Source of the DNA: Pyrocephalus nanus
Taxonomy: Eukaryota > Chordata > Aves > Passeriformes > Tyrannidae
Assembly: GCA_038380795.1 (NCBI GenBank)
Contig: CM076266.1
Location: 37,151,425-37,215,424, forward strand
DNA: 64,000 nucleotides
Reading direction: 5' to 3'
In this document: positions 35,605 to 50,040 of the stretch, piece after piece
How positions within the stretch are numbered: the stretch's first letter is position 1
Layout: the number at the start of each line of letters is the position of its first letter
Made by a program: the position numbers and the translations under genes
Notes under the pieces: model-generated
The model's database searches: none
Seen by the model: only the letters and a program-made list of their open reading frames with translations
Told to the model about the DNA's origin: nothing

Positions 35605-38600
35605 CTCAATAGGGTACTGTTAAAAATATTTGTTCTCATTAAAATATTACCTGTTTTTTTTTCATGCAAAGTGCATTTGAAGTTGTTGCCAATTAAAGCA
35701 GTTCTGAGCTAATACATTTAATGGTGTCTCTTGACTTGAGATAAATGAGTATAGTCCTGTTCTTTACTTCATCAAGGTTTGGGGGTTTTTTTAATCTCCA
35801 GACAAGCATAATCTCAAATCTCAAATCACTGTTTTTCCCCCAAATGGTTCAATTTTTTTGTATATTCAGTATTTTGACATTTTTTTACTTCAGAGAGCTA
35901 CCCATGTGACAAGAAAGAATCTGAACAAACATTGGAGCAATCTGTCAGCCAACAGATGTGTAGCACTTCGTAATGCAACAAGTGCTCAGAGGTTGTGAAG
36001 TGAGGGGCTTGTATTTTAGAATCTTGTGAGAATGAATGCCCAACAGAACATTCATGTGGAGTCCCAGCTGTGCCTTCTAGCAATGGCAAATGTATTAATG
36101 TAATGTAGCACCCTGTGCATCAGCCTGGTCTGGTCTAGTTAATTTTGGTTTACCATGTGGGACTAGAAAAAATTACTTGATTCTAATTCAAGGAAATAGA
36201 GTGGATAAGCCTTTTGTGAAGTCCTTGGCAAAAATCCCGTTAGCCAGGATGTTCCTGGTTCACTTAACTTCTCATGTGTGCAATTTGTTTCATTGTCATT
36301 AGTGTATGTTTGCTTAGATATAGTAAATATTTAGAAGTCATTTGAATAGCTGAAGAAGGCCTGGATACATATAATAGATAAAAATCATATACAGAAAGAT
36401 AATGAGACAAATTTTCTCACTGAGAGATTGATTTGTCTTCTAAGGAACAAATACTTCAGGGTTGTTGTCTTGAAAATACACCTGAATGCCAGTTTTAAGG
36501 CAAGAAAGGAATATTCTTTCATTGGAACATGAAGAAGGTAGGAGGGTTGCAAATAATTACATATTCTCCTATTTAATTCCTTGCCAACAAGAGCAAAGAT
36601 TGGCATTATGTTAACAAATTATATTACATAGAGATACACGTGTATCCTATTTGGATCTAGAAATTTCACTGAAACCATATCTGGGCTGTCACTTTTAAAC
36701 TAAGGGATTCATTGTTGTACTACTGGACTTTACCCTGACAATCAGAAAGAACTCTTTTGATATGTCCAAATCCATATTTTAGTCCAATTCTTAGCTTGTC
36801 TGTCATTGTACCATTGACATATATATGATGGTACAATTTATTTTCTTCATCTTACTAAATATTCAAATCTTGAAGTTAAAATTTTGAAGTTACTCAGCAC
36901 CGTAGTAGCCTCTATCTGATTACTGTAAAACAATTTGAAGTAGGGGAGTATATTCAGTAGAGATACCAATCAGATGAAAGGTCAGAAATCATTTTACTTT
37001 AGAGGAACATGCTCAGGAAAAGCATGCTTTCAGAAAAAAAAATAAAAAATGTTTATAACTGAAGGATAACATGGTTTATTTGCCATTACTATGCTGTGAT
37101 CTAAATCTTGAACAAGTATATGCAAGACAAGGAGCATATGTTAGACTTATGAGACAGTTTGGAGTGTTGCTCAGTACATACAGCAGATGTTTTAGCATGC
37201 CATTTTTTCAGCAACAGCTTGGTCCTTCTTCTGTTTTCACTGCATAAGAGTGAAAAGATTTCAAGACTCTTAATGTAGGTCCCCATCAATAATAGGTCTG
37301 TGGTGATGGAATTCATTATTTTGAAGGACTGTGCTGTAATATTCAGTGTTCATCTTAAAAAACATAAAATATTTACTTCTCAGATCTGATCAACTTGGAG
37401 AGATAAACCTTAGTGTTAATTGATATGGAAATGTCTTTCTCAGCTGGTAATTACTGAAGAGGGAGAATCTTTCATGACATTGTTCATAGTAAGTTGTTAA
37501 CTCTGAAACTTAAAGATATCAGAGTGAACATCGTTTCATTGTTGATGGCATTACTGTAAGGACCCAATTAACTCATTTTCCCCTGAACCAAACTTCTCCA
37601 CTTCCCCTTGTTGCCTAAAAAAGTACACATATTATTTAAAACATTTTGTCAAAATCTTGTTTTTCTTTGTTCCAGCACTGCTCCTGTATTAGGTATCGGC
37701 AGTATAAAACTCTATAACCTGTAGCAGAAATATCTCAGAGCTATTTGTATTCACTGAGTTTAGTATGAAAATGAATAAAGTAGAAAATGTACCAAAAATC
37801 TGGAACTTCACAGTAGTTCCTGTAATCCTGGTGAAGATGCTGGGATCCTTGCTGTGCCCAACTGCTTGTGCCTTCTACTTGAGTGCTCTTACTCGTGTAG
37901 CCCTACCTTCTTCTAGCATCTTACTCGTTGGTACAAGGTTTTCTTCAAGAGATTTGAGGTGTTCAGCTTGGCAGTTGTTTGTTTTCTTCTTATCTCATTT
38001 TTTAAATTCTGTGTAATGGGAATTTGTTCTGGTTTGATTAAAATTTAAAATACAGTCTGGTCCTAGAAAGAGAATGAAGGAATACATGAATTTTAAATAA
38101 ATCCTACTTAAACGGAAGTTATTTTTTTTTAAGGAATGACTTGTGATTGGAATGATTCACTGGGATCCCACTACTACTATTCTGCTGCACAAAGCAAAGA
38201 AGAGAGTCCTCTGGTTTTCCTGCCAGGATGTATCCCTGAGAACCTGAGACTGCAGAGATCCAACAGAAAATAAAGACATCCCTTACTTTCATTTCTATGG
38301 CTCAAATGGAGAAGAGATTCAGGCTTAGCATCTTTTTCATTAGAATGGCTAAGAACATTCTTTATTCTATAACATATGTATTGACATAAGCTGATTTTTT
38401 AACTGGAGAGTTATAAATAGGATTCACACTTAAGGTAGCATCAAAAACCTGACATTTTTGGAGACAAAGCTTCCTTACTTTTCCACTGTAAAACTGAAGT
38501 CAGCACAGACTGAAGTAACTGGCAGTTTGCTAAAGGTGCCAGCAGCTCTTTGAGGTGTCTGTAATATGCAACTGGGTGCACTTTCAAATAGTCTCTCTTG

Positions 38601-40267
38601 TATTTTATTTAGATGTATTTAGAATATGTCCCAGGCAGAAAATACTAATGAATTCCAAACCATACGCTTGTGATGATACAGACTTTGGTCCTGAATTTGT
38701 TTGTTGTTTTTATTTGCACTTAAAAGTGCACCTGAGGCATACCTGAACTTCAGCCTGATCGTGTTTTTATCCAACCTGCTAAAATCACGTACCATTCCAA
38801 TTAGCACAGCCATACCTGAAAAACTATGCTATTCTCACTTACAGCTTTTTACTTTTAGCCTTTTCACTTATTCCACAGTAGAAAACCATCTTAATCTACA
38901 AGCTACTAGACCTTGAGATACGCAATTGTTTATGAAATAGGAAAATTGTCACTTTTTTCCAGCCTTCCAAACACAGACAAACTCTTAAAAACCAGAGCAG
39001 GTTTGGTTTGGTGGGGTTGTTTTCCCCCCTTCCCCTCCACTGTGGTAATAAACATGATGGATTAGAGGTTTGTCATAGATTACATTTGCCGAAGTCTACC
39101 AATAGTGACAGTAGGGGCAGAACCCAAAGGCGTAGGCACTAGAATAATCATTTGGCTGTTCAGATTTGGAACTCTACAAAATTTGGGCATGTGAAAAACA
39201 TCACTAGATCTGATTTTATACCTTTGGGATTTACCAGTTATTATATTGTGTATTTTTTTGCCCCAAAATATTCTGTGCCTTCTTCCCTGTTTTATTTTCC
39301 CTTTTCACATGGCTAGAGGCTTTTGAATTAATACATCAAGAGTGACTGAAATATGTGTTTAAGGATGCTGAGCATCCAGTGTGTCTGAGAAGCTGCAGAT
39401 GCTTAGAAAACATGATGCCTTACAAAATGTGCAAAATACAGACTTCAAGAGGCATCCAAGTTCAAAATTTTGGTCATTAAATAGATAGCTGTCCAAATTC
39501 ATCTCTTATCCTTCCTGTGTATCTCCTTGTCATTGTTAGCTGCCTTTTGTTTCTCTTTTTATCTGTAATGAGGTGTCACGTTTTGTTCCTCTTACACTGT
39601 GTTTTGACCTGATCCTGAGTATTGTAGCTGCTCAGGTTCCATTTTTCTCCAGAGCAGCCAGTACATGTATTGGGTATTGTTTTTATGCAATATAAATGAA
39701 TAAAAGAGAAGAAGGATTTAGGAAAGGGTTTCTTGCACAAAGTTTTATCATTCAGCTGACAATAGTCCAAGCAGACAGCCCCAGTGATCTGTATGATCTA
39801 TTTGCTGTGATTCTTCAGAAAGGCTGCTGCCTCTCTCCTGAGAGGGGAAAAGCTGTCGGACTTCTGTTCTATGTTTGTGATCTTTCCATTTTGGTTGAAA
39901 CTTGTTTCTTAAGTTTCTTTACAAAAGGAGGTAAAATCCTATCATACAGGCCAGTGGTAGAGCTTTTATCACCTGTGTGTGTTTTCACTTCAAAGAGCTT
40001 GTGTAGCTGCCTGCTTTTCAGACAGTGCTCCTTGGACCAAAAGCCATCAGAATCAGGCAGCAACAGCCAGATATTAATTTTTGTCCAGGAATCTGAATAT
40101 TCAAACCGAGAGTTATTTATACATTGTAAAGAGGAATTCTGAATTTTGTTTTAGGCAGCCTTCTCTTGCTGGTCTCCCCTGAAGAGCTGCCCCCCTCTCC
40201 CATTCCACCCCTCTGTGCACTGCTGGCACTTCATTTTTCAGAAGCCTTAGAAGGTTGATTTGCTTCT

Positions 40268-40314
40268 TGTTTTGTTTTGTTGTTTGGGTTTTGTTGTTTG
40301 GGTTTTGTTGTTTT
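40268..40314. repeat. Tandem repeat of a 15-base T/G unit
   Basis: The unit GTTTTGTTGTTTGGG is repeated about three times, with slippage at the ends. A minisatellite-like low-complexity tract. Confidence 0.8.
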
Positions 40315-43300
40315 CTGCTGTTTAATAGGCCCTGTCCATGTCCCTTCCTTCTTTGCTTTTTTAGTTTTTTAAACGTCAGGACTACAGAAATTGGGTCATT
40401 ACAGCAGAGCTGCCAAAACTGATGTCAAACTGCTGTTTCGATCTCTGTTAAGAAGTCAGGGGTTAGAGTTGATTCTTCATCTGCTTAACTGTAATGCTGT
40501 AATGCTGAAACACTTTAAACAACTTTTGTTTCATAATTCCTCTGACTTTTCCATGTCCTCAAATGCTTAGTTTACTCTTCAGAAAAAGTAAGTGGAGTTT
40601 TCCTGACTCATCTTTTCCATGTAAAGTCATTCTGTCTGACCCATAAATATAAACTTCAAAGAGCACATAATTTGCACCTGAAAAGATTGGAACGACATGT
40701 ATTTTCCTGAGGGGACAGAACCCCTCTCAGTATATCCAGGAAGACTTTATTAACCATCCACTTAAAATACATCATTGCAAATGGGATTGTTTTGGAGAAC
40801 AGCATTGGATATAACTAAAACTACGTTTATTATATATTACTAACAAATTTAAATTATGGGATTATTACATAAAATCGCAGTTGGTTACGAATCCTCCAGA
40901 TTAAATGGTTATTCCTAGAATTATTTATCAGTGCAAATACATTGTGCCAAACTGGTGTAGCACAATGGATCCCAAGGCAGCCCAGTTTTTGCTAATTTTG
41001 ATGGATCTACATCAGACCTGAACTTGAGCCAATTCTATTTTCCTGCTTCTGCTGCAAAATTTATCTGTGGGTATTAAGAAGAATTGGTGGTCTATTTAAA
41101 CAGCAGTCTGATTAAACAAATCAATTATTTATCTCTTTCGCATAACTGTGAAGTTATATTCTCATAATTTGTAAAGTAATGTGTGAAACTAATTGTTTTC
41201 CGGAAAATGCTCGTCTGTGATCCAGCTACACCCATTATACTTCTTGAAATATCACATGGAAAATGAAGCTACCAAAAGGAAACATCTGTTTGTATCTAAA
41301 AACCCAAACATTTCTGAAGTTTAGCAACATGCATTCTTCTTGGGGCTGCCACCTATTATACTCAGCTCTAGAGCAAATACCAAAAGGATACTTGATGTGA
41401 CCTTTTGTATCAGATTAAACAAAATGAGAAAACACTTGGCAATCAGACTTCCTCTGCTAGGCCATGGGAAACAGCAGAGCAGAGGAACAGATACAGTAAA
41501 AACATATTAATTACATCTCATTTGCTTTAGAAGAGTCCAGCAATGAAAAGAACAACTAACTGTGAAAAACCTGAGGTCTCTGTAATTTGGCACCTCTTGA
41601 AGTCTGTCTAGATTCTCCTGACAAGGGCTATCTCAAGCAGCAACAGTACAGGAAGGGATGGAAAAAAAGGACTAGAAAACATTATGTGGGAAACGGTTTT
41701 CTTTCAAAAGCTATTTCTTAGGGGGAGAATATCCCCACTGGACTGCAGTTTTGGTATCAATGTCCTTGTTGTATGTTAACGCATACTGGTTTGAATATTT
41801 TTTTCACAGATTTCTTTAAAACACTGTGTGGACCTCAGGGTTCACCATGCCTCTGTTATTCTGTGGCTCCCTTGTTTATTGGCATACTAGGTAAAGTTGA
41901 GGAAGAAAAAGAAACTGTAGTTTCCCAGTGAGGTTAACCTGGCACAAACAAGAATGCTGTTAAAATAATAGTCGTACTTGCTGGTGGATGCTTATCCCCT
42001 CCATCTGTCCATCCAGCACATGCTCAGTAATAGCACTACTGATCTGTTGCTGCTCCTTGCTGCTTGTTGGTAAGGTTGACTGGATTGTTTATTTGCATTT
42101 GACGATGCACAAATAATAGGAATAGTCAGCTCTACTAAGCAAATTATAGATCTATGATCAAAGGACATCCCACTCTAAAGAATGCACAGATAAACCAGTT
42201 GTCAGGGACAGGAGGATAAATGCAAATGTTTACCTATTATGATGATATGGATTATTATGCAGGGGGTCTATACACCTCTGGGATAGACCTAGGGAGGTTA
42301 AATTTTAGATCTTCAGTGCACTAGGAATAGCTTGTTTTGGTTTGCTTAAATTGGTTTTTCAATACCACCAGTGATTGTCTACCTGGTGCAGCCTGCCTCC
42401 ATGGTGGCTCCCTCTGTGCTGCTGCTTTCTGTCCAAGCAAGCTCAGAACTTGGAGTCCTTTCCTGTGTGCAAGTGCTCAGCCCCTGCAGGCTTCTCCTAA
42501 CTGGGTGGGATGCCAAGGACAGCCTTCCTCTGCCTTCCAGAGGGGAGCAGCTGTAAGGAGAGTGGGAAGGCATGAGGACATTGAGAGTTCCCCTACAGCC
42601 ATGTGTGGGAAAGAATCCCAGAGGAAAAACTGTAGCTTCAAGACCAATTGTGTAGCAGTAGTCAGGGATGGGAAAAAAAGAGAGGGAGACTTTGCCTGGA
42701 GACAAAACTGCAGCGACGACGAGGATGATGGTCAATCAAGGGCTTGGTGAGGGAAAAGGGTTGCAGCATTCAGAACCTTTGACCAGGTTATGAAAATTCA
42801 AGGCCAGAAGTGCTCATAGGGCTGTTTTGGCCTGCTGAATTGTTTCACTCTGCCATCTCTGTCTAACAGCCAGGAAACAGACCTCCCAGTTTGCTTGGGC
42901 TATTTCAGAATAAAGGAATATGCATGTTTCAAAACTCTCACCACCCCACAACCCCCTGCTTGCCCATCTGTGCACTGAGTAGTCAGTCAAAGATCACTGA
43001 GGACAGAATTGTCTTGAAAAAATAGGGCCCATCCACACTATAGGCTGCTGCCTCCAGCAGCAAAGTATCATTGTTTAGCATCAAGCAGGTCTAAAGGCAG
43101 TTTAAATAGGATCACAGACTCTTCCTGGATCTGGAGCAGCTTGAAAGGGAGGCACCAGAAGCAAGTGCCACCATTGCTGCTTCTCTGTTTCTCCCTCCAT
43201 GTGTTGCTGTACATCACACTTGCTCTGCCAGGCTCCTGGCATGAAGTTTACAGCTGTGGGTTGATGCTGTCAAATTACAAGTAATGACAAATATCACATT

Positions 43301-45437
43301 TCTTGGAAATTAAAGTAATTGCTTAAAAAGTTGCTAAAAGTCAAGGGAAACTTGCACTGGTGCATGAGGTGTATATATCAGCTCCCATCAGGGTAATGGT
43401 GGTGTTGGCTGGATGCTGCAGATAATTTTTGGCAAATGTAGGTGAACTTTGCATGGAGTTGTCTTCTACTCATAAGAAATATGGTGATATGTGGGCAAGT
43501 TCATAGAGTTAAACCCAATTCTTATTTCTGCCACAAACAGGGAAGATAATCGAGTCCTGTAGATGCTCATCTAGAAAAAATGGGAGCTTCATCCTCTGGT
43601 CTCACAGGAGATCTCACTGGAGTGTGCAGAGGAGTGGAGAAATTCCCTGATGCAGCTGACTTGCCCAAATTGGTAGAAGAGCCCTTGGGGGAAGGTTTGG
43701 AATCTGGAAAAGGAATTTTCTTGACTGAGAGTTTGACTGGCAGCAGTGCATAACCCTGAAGAATGTGGTGTGCTGAGCCCTGAGAAGAGCTCAAGGTGCC
43801 CAGTTATTTAATCATCCATTTAAATAGCCAGGCTACTCACTGCAGGCACTGTGCAGATTTTATGCATGTACCCATCGTCCTTGAACCTCCTGTCTTTTCT
43901 GCTCAGAGTCAGAGATCAGTAAAAGCCAAAACCCCTATGGACTCTGTAAGGCCAGAGAAGCTGACTGAAAGAGAATGATGTACAGGATGTCCAAAATAGT
44001 AGCTGAATTTTTGGAACCAAGGATAGAGAGAAAGGAGAACAAACACACATTTCTTAAAATGCAACCCTTATGCTATTTTGGCTTGGTATAATTTTTGCTA
44101 TTTTTTGCTTCTCTCTCTTTCCTTCTCTTTTTATGTTCATCCTTTTGTCTGTATTTTCCTTCTACTTTTTCTCTTAACTCCTTGCTACTGACGTTCCCAT
44201 ACATTTGTTAGAGCTCTCACAGTGTTCTTTCTGGCTGAGTGTTCATTAACCTTTTATATTGTATTGTAGAAAAAAAACCCAAACAGATTAATGATGTTCT
44301 GAAGATTCCCAGCATCTCTCTACAGATTTTTCTCGTGTTAACTTTGACCTGTTTCCTGATCACAGCTTCTCTTCTTCTTCCTTCAAAAAAGATGTGAAGC
44401 TTACAAATCAACTCATTTAGGCCCCTTTGAAAGTCTTAGTTCAAGCATGTTTCCTCACAAGTTCTTCCTTGGGGATGCACAATTTACCTCCTCGGAATTC
44501 TGACGCTGTAGCACATATTTACAGAGTTGATATATTAAGATTATAAACAAGCTAGTAATTGATTTGATAATGTATATACAAAACTGAATGACAAAAAAAA
44601 CCTTGGCATGTATTCTCTGCTTTAGTTGCCATAGTAGCCTGCAACATCCATGGCCTCAGGCCTTTTATTACTGTACATGGTTTATCCTGAGAACAGTGGA
44701 GCATTTCTAGGGCAGCTAGTTTCCTTTGACCCTTTTCTTCCTGTTTTACTTTGATTCCCATTCCCAATACAAAAGCATACTTATTTCTTTTTATCCCTTG
44801 TTCAAACATCCTTATTTGACTTGGTGAATGTGTTTATATGTCTCCTTCATAAAATTTGGAAGTATATTTATTCTGAAATTATTGATTTTCAGTCTCCAAC
44901 CGCCTCCACAGACATAGAAAAAAGTGACTTCATTAAGTTTCAACCTCCATGTTCCTGGAGGCCTATGCAATTCAGTAGATGATATTTGGTTTAAAGATTG
45001 ACTGTAGAGTCCTGGGTGGTAAAGTGATAAAGTAATTCTGCTCTGATATTGAATGCTATTCCATAATTATGTCATAACTTCAACTGGAATAGATTTCCAC
45101 GAATTATTTCAAGAGGAGAACTTTTTAACAGGTTAACATGCCTCAGATTCTTAGGGCCTCTCTACCCTCATGGGTTGTGTTTGAAGGAAGCCTCTTGAGG
45201 AAGCTGGGCCTTTCTTCAGCAGAGTTTTCAAAAAAATAGTAACACATCTCAGCTGAAAACTAGCTGAAGGTTGTTAGTTCTTCTGGGGTTTTTCTGCTGT
45301 TAATATTAACCAGGCAGGTTAAGTTTAGGGAAAAAGTGGAAGGAAAAGAATAAATACCTCTTTTTAAAAAAAACTGTCTTAGGTAGTAATTGAATAGATA
45401 TTTAGGACTATATCTACTTTTTAGAATATAAGTAGCA

Positions 45438-45467
45438 AATAGTACCTAGGTGCAACTAGGTACTATT
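45438..45467. repeat. Perfect 12-bp inverted repeat
   Basis: AATAGTACCTAG at 45438-45449 and its exact reverse complement at 45456-45467, separated by six bases. Confidence 0.8.
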
Positions 45468-45804
45468 GACTGCATATCTGAGTAATCACATGCTAGTCAC
45501 CACATCTGATCCCAGAACACTTCTGCTCTCAGCTCAAGCTAAAAGCCCTTCAGATGAGAAAGGACATTACCTCCAGGACTTACCTTCTCATTTAATATTT
45601 TTCTTGCAATTTTTGTTGGTTTTGTGGCAGTAATTTTCACGTTACTTCCTGATCCAGTTTTCCTCTAGAACCTAAATAACAGCATCACCTCTTTCAAAGT
45701 ACTGCGTGAAACCAAACAGTTTCCATCAAGTTTTCTATCAGCAAAGTTTTGCAAATGAGTAATATTGACTGAAATTACTTTGTCAGACTAGGTGTTAAGC
45801 AGCA

Positions 45805-45966
45805 GAATTATTGAGAAGTTGACTTCAAAACCATTTAGACGCAGAAACTGTATTGACACAATCTGGGCAAGTGGCACTATGTGTGCCTGCTTTAGAAGGG
45901 GGTTGGACCTCATAACCTCAGAGGTCTCGTCCAATTTCACCTCTCCACCTCCTGTGATTCTGTGAC
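45805..45966 (+). mobile_element. CR1 LINE, 3' end fragment (about 160 bp)
   Basis: The + strand ends with 'gggggttggacctcataacctcagaggtctcgtccaattt...tgtgattctgtga', which is the CR1 3' terminus with its ATTCTGTGA octamer. Upstream 'cttcaaaaccatttagacgcagaaact' and 'gtgcctgctttagaaggggg' match the preceding 3' UTR. It is strongly 5'-truncated and, with the copy at 20.7-22.8 kb, one of only two on the + strand. Confidence 0.9.
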
Positions 45967-48900
45967 AACTTTCAGCCTTACCCATTTGTGTTATTTAAAC
46001 GGTAACCAAAGCCATTTTCATCAAGCCACAAGAAGAATTGCTGGTTGAAGACGTAGGCTTTTTTCCCCCTGGTCACATACACCAGAGCATATGTGCTGAT
46101 GAAGTTCATTAAGTGAAAATCAAATACATCCACTGTCCAGACACTCTGAATGTCTAGCAGTAGTGGGGTTGGTTAGTCAGGTTTGGCTTAGTTTTTTTCC
46201 AGAATGAAAATTAATCTCTTCATTGTCTTTGATGGATTCCAGCTTTGTGTCTCTTGAACCTATTCAAATCACTTTCAGCAAAAAACATAAATAAAGTAAT
46301 TCTTCCTATTTATCTACATTCCATAAACAGTCACTAATATTCTCATGCACTACCTGAAACAATCAGCAGATTTTTATTATGATCAAGCTTTCATCTTTTT
46401 TCTCAGTGAATTTCAGGGCTGATCTGTGTTATAGAATTAAAATAGGTAAAACCACAGTCAGTATTATGAACAGCCATCTCAATAACATGGAAACTTTGAT
46501 CAGTTGGCCCCACCTTTGTAATTACTAATTTATTCTTGGGGTAACCTTATCACAACAATCACAATCACCTTTGGTGAAAACACAAGTATAGACAACCAGT
46601 GACACTGGGTCACATCCAATTTAGGAGTCACCAGAGTAATTGGCAGCAATTTGCCAGCTGCAGTCGTCTGTGCTTTTAATTTTTTTTTTTTTCCTGTCGA
46701 TTCTCCTTGAAGTTTCACTTTGATCAGTATCTGAGAAGAAGAAGTAAACAATGATAGTATTGGTCGGCATTTGTAGTTACTCTGTTTTGGTTTGGAGAAG
46801 GGTTTTGCAGAAATACTGAAAGGAATATGAAAACGGTTTTCATTTACGCTTCCCTGGTGCCTTTTTAGAGCCCTCTCACAATGAATAAAACATTCACTTT
46901 TTTTTTTCCTCTCCCTGAAACATCATAAAGAAGCCTCTGCAACAGTGTCAGTTCCAGTTGCTATCATTTTGCAAGCATTAGCAAACCAGCGTGTTTGGTT
47001 TTCATCTTAATTTGCTCAAATTTGTTCAAATTGTACTGTTTTCTATCTTAAGAAATGCCCTCTGACCAAGAGGGCTGGAAACCTACTTAAAGAAAAAAAT
47101 TAAATAAAAATCTTTCTTGCAAAAATGTAGTGGATCAAGAGCAGGACAGTTTCAGGAAAACAGCAACATTTATGTAAAGCTGTAAATTTGAAATGCTGTC
47201 ATGCAAATCAGACTGTAAGACTCACCCCCAGAAAATAAAGCTAGACAAGGAAATCAGGTTGGTTTTTCAGATGAGGGAAGTCTTAGATATGAATTTTAAT
47301 GTTTAGCTTCCTGATGAAAATGCAGGCTGTAACTTTGGTCCACATGATTTTTTGGTTTGACTTAATAAGTTCTGGACAATCCCTCCATATATTGTAGAGT
47401 TCAGAATTGATCAGTTCACTGAGTTCTAGGTAGAGCTTTTCTCCCTTTTACCATCTGATGAGGCGTATTTGGTTGTATAAAAACCTGTGTCAGTAATAAT
47501 TTCTGTAAATGGAAAGCAAAAAGAGTGACCAAGCTACATATGATTTAAAAAAAAACCACAACAAAACACCAACCCTATGTTCAAGGGATTTAACTTTCTA
47601 AAGTAATTTTAACTGTGCATTTGTGCTACAGTTAAAAAAATTATCTGTCTTGAAAAATCATGTTCAAACATAAAACATTTGAGGTAATGTAATAGTTGGC
47701 ACTTAAAGCAACTGCAAGTTGATGTTCAATTCAAACCAGACGTTTATTTTTTGTAAGAAGTCTATTCTGTTGTCAAGGGAGAGAAAAAGCATTCAAGGTT
47801 ACGGTGCAGACATTTCTTACTGCAGTTGATTAGAACAAATTACCAAGAGCTGCACTTCACATTTGAAAGACTGAGGCGTTTATGATCTCAGGGCTCAACA
47901 ATTAAAGAAAACAAAAATAGAGGGATTGAAAGTATACATACTGTGAACAGTTAAACTGCAAGAATGCTGTGGATCCCAAACAGCTGGATCCCATTTGAAC
48001 TCAAAAAGCTTAAATAACATAAGCCTGCACATCTTCTTTTCCACTTCTAAGGATCATCTGCCAGATGCAGAAGACCCCCCTCTCATTTTCTTGCTCTGTA
48101 CAATTTTGTTGCAGAATAAAATTACTCTTATGTGCTGGAGTGGGACCAGTACTTCTAATCAGGGAAAGATACATAGTTCTTAGAGAAGAACAGTCTAATG
48201 TAAAGGAAACAGCAGTAATAAAAAATAGAGCTTCAGTAGTGTAATGCTTGGAAGAAAGTTGTTTTGTTCAGATACCAAGCAAGCTTGTAACACTGATGCA
48301 GTACTGGAATCTATTTTTTTTTTTTTTTAAGTGGGATGCATTCGTGAGATCATGTTTTAAGATCATGTAATCTTAAAATGTGCCTGAAAGTTATTTCCTA
48401 CTCATCATTTTGAATGCTAAGTTTCCTGTTGTGCAAATTGAACACTCAGCAAAGACTCCTCTGTACATTGTACAAACTTACTATTGGGAAATAAATGTAG
48501 TGAGAAAAGAAATGGGGCAAAAAATAATCCTGCAAAAAGTAATCCTACTGTTCAAGACAGTAGTGATCCAGCAACAGGGCTGAAAGAAAGCAACGTGTGA
48601 GACCTTACTCTAAGAACTGCAATTTGCTCTCTCCAGGCTCTTGCTTCTGTCTCCAGTGACACAGAGGGTCTGTAGAGACCATCTGTGGCATGTTAGGGAA
48701 TATGCAATTCCTGTCTGATGTAATAGACGTTTGCTTCCAAGGAAGATAGTGATTCTGCTGTCTGTGGGACTCTTCATGTACATGAAAGGAGAGGAAGAAT
48801 TGCTTTTTTGCCATGTAATTTAACAACACTAATTAAATAAAGATATCCACAGTGCACTGAGTAGCAGTAATTACAGCCCTTTTTGCAGAGAGTGCATGGT

Positions 48901-50040
48901 AGGGGGGAATCGCACAGAAACTAAATCACATAAATGTATTTTAAGTAAATGTGCTGGAACTCCACCAACTCCAGCTCTAATAGCATCTCAAGAGGGAAAG
49001 TTCTGCTGATGACTCTGGGTGCATTGGAAGGGAGAACTGAAAATAAGTCTTTGGACCATGCTTGAATTGTAGACAGGGGCTTTCAGCTTGCAGACAACCT
49101 GGCTTTCAGACAGTCAGATTCACTGAAGTACAGCTCACAGTCCAAATGTCCAGAAATGAAGAGGAAGCCAAAATCAGTGAGATGGTCACAGGGATTCTCC
49201 TGGAAGAAAAAAAGCACCCCTCACTTGAGCCACGGTGTGGTCAAGCTTATGGAAATTTTTTACCACTCCAGCAGTGGGAAAGAATATTATATGTGATTTT
49301 GAAAAAAATCTCTTCAGTCTGTTAAGATTTTAAACTCATTTTAACAAAACTGAACACACTCAGTGCATTGTTTTAAGCTGTAATAAGACTCATTGGCCTA
49401 TTTTAGAGGGCTTGAAAGGAAGTACGTTACTTTTACATATAGCTTTCTCCAGTCATTTTATGCGGTATTTCCTCAGTTTAGAAGTAGAAAGATGCCTTTG
49501 GTAACTTCTGGTACCTGGCTTCAGCTTTGTTTGAGATAGAAGCTGTGTTTTTCCAGCTCATCTATTACTAGTAATGAGATTTCTGGGAGCTGAAAATACC
49601 TGTGGAGCCCTATTGACCCCACTGGAGCTCAGCATATCTTACTCAGTGTTTCTGCTTGTGAATGTAACATTGACACTGCCTGCTTACAAGTGCTAGTGAG
49701 CTGTTTGTCTAGACTCAGGAGTGGATAAAATCATTGAAGGTATTGCTATTTGGCTTGTTAAGAGATGTACTTCCTAAAAAAAAAAGAGTTTCTTTGGGAT
49801 TAAAGAGAACGCAAATTATGTATGTGAAGAAATTGAAGTTGAAAAAAAATGTGAATAAAAGCATATGTGTCTACACTATGATGTCTTTCACAGTGATTAC
49901 CATACAAGAACGTCTTTGTTCATAATATTCCAGATGGTATTTGTGTTCTAGAAAAACTTTCTTTTTTAACCTGGAAGAGAGGTGCCTCAACCCTGCTGGA
50001 ACAACCAAGTGCACATGCGAGCCTCTGGGGAGAACTATAG
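45967..50040. other. AT-rich intergenic DNA
   Basis: No gene or repeat family is recognised. It contains T-rich homopolymers near 46680 and at 48314-48328. Frames are under 90 codons and look like chance. Confidence 0.55.

Larger units (their letters stand above)
31321..45804. other. AT-rich DNA downstream of TRIL, no gene recognised
   Basis: No CR1 copy and no supported gene in about 14.5 kb. The first 1.4 kb could be part of a long TRIL 3' UTR; a further AATAAA sits at 32731-32736. A T17 run lies at 32166-32182 and a TTTTG/TTTGGG repeat at about 40268-40314. Perfect inverted repeats are at 35559-35604, 36805-36837 and 45438-45467. The longest open frame (39696-40142, + strand, 148 codons) has no recognisable family. 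No bZIP exon of CREB5, the expected right-hand neighbour, was seen. Confidence 0.5.

Noticed and set aside
42337..42750. 137-codon + frame with a Cys-rich start
   Set aside because: No recognised domain; frames in other phases are open too, reflecting locally higher G+C.
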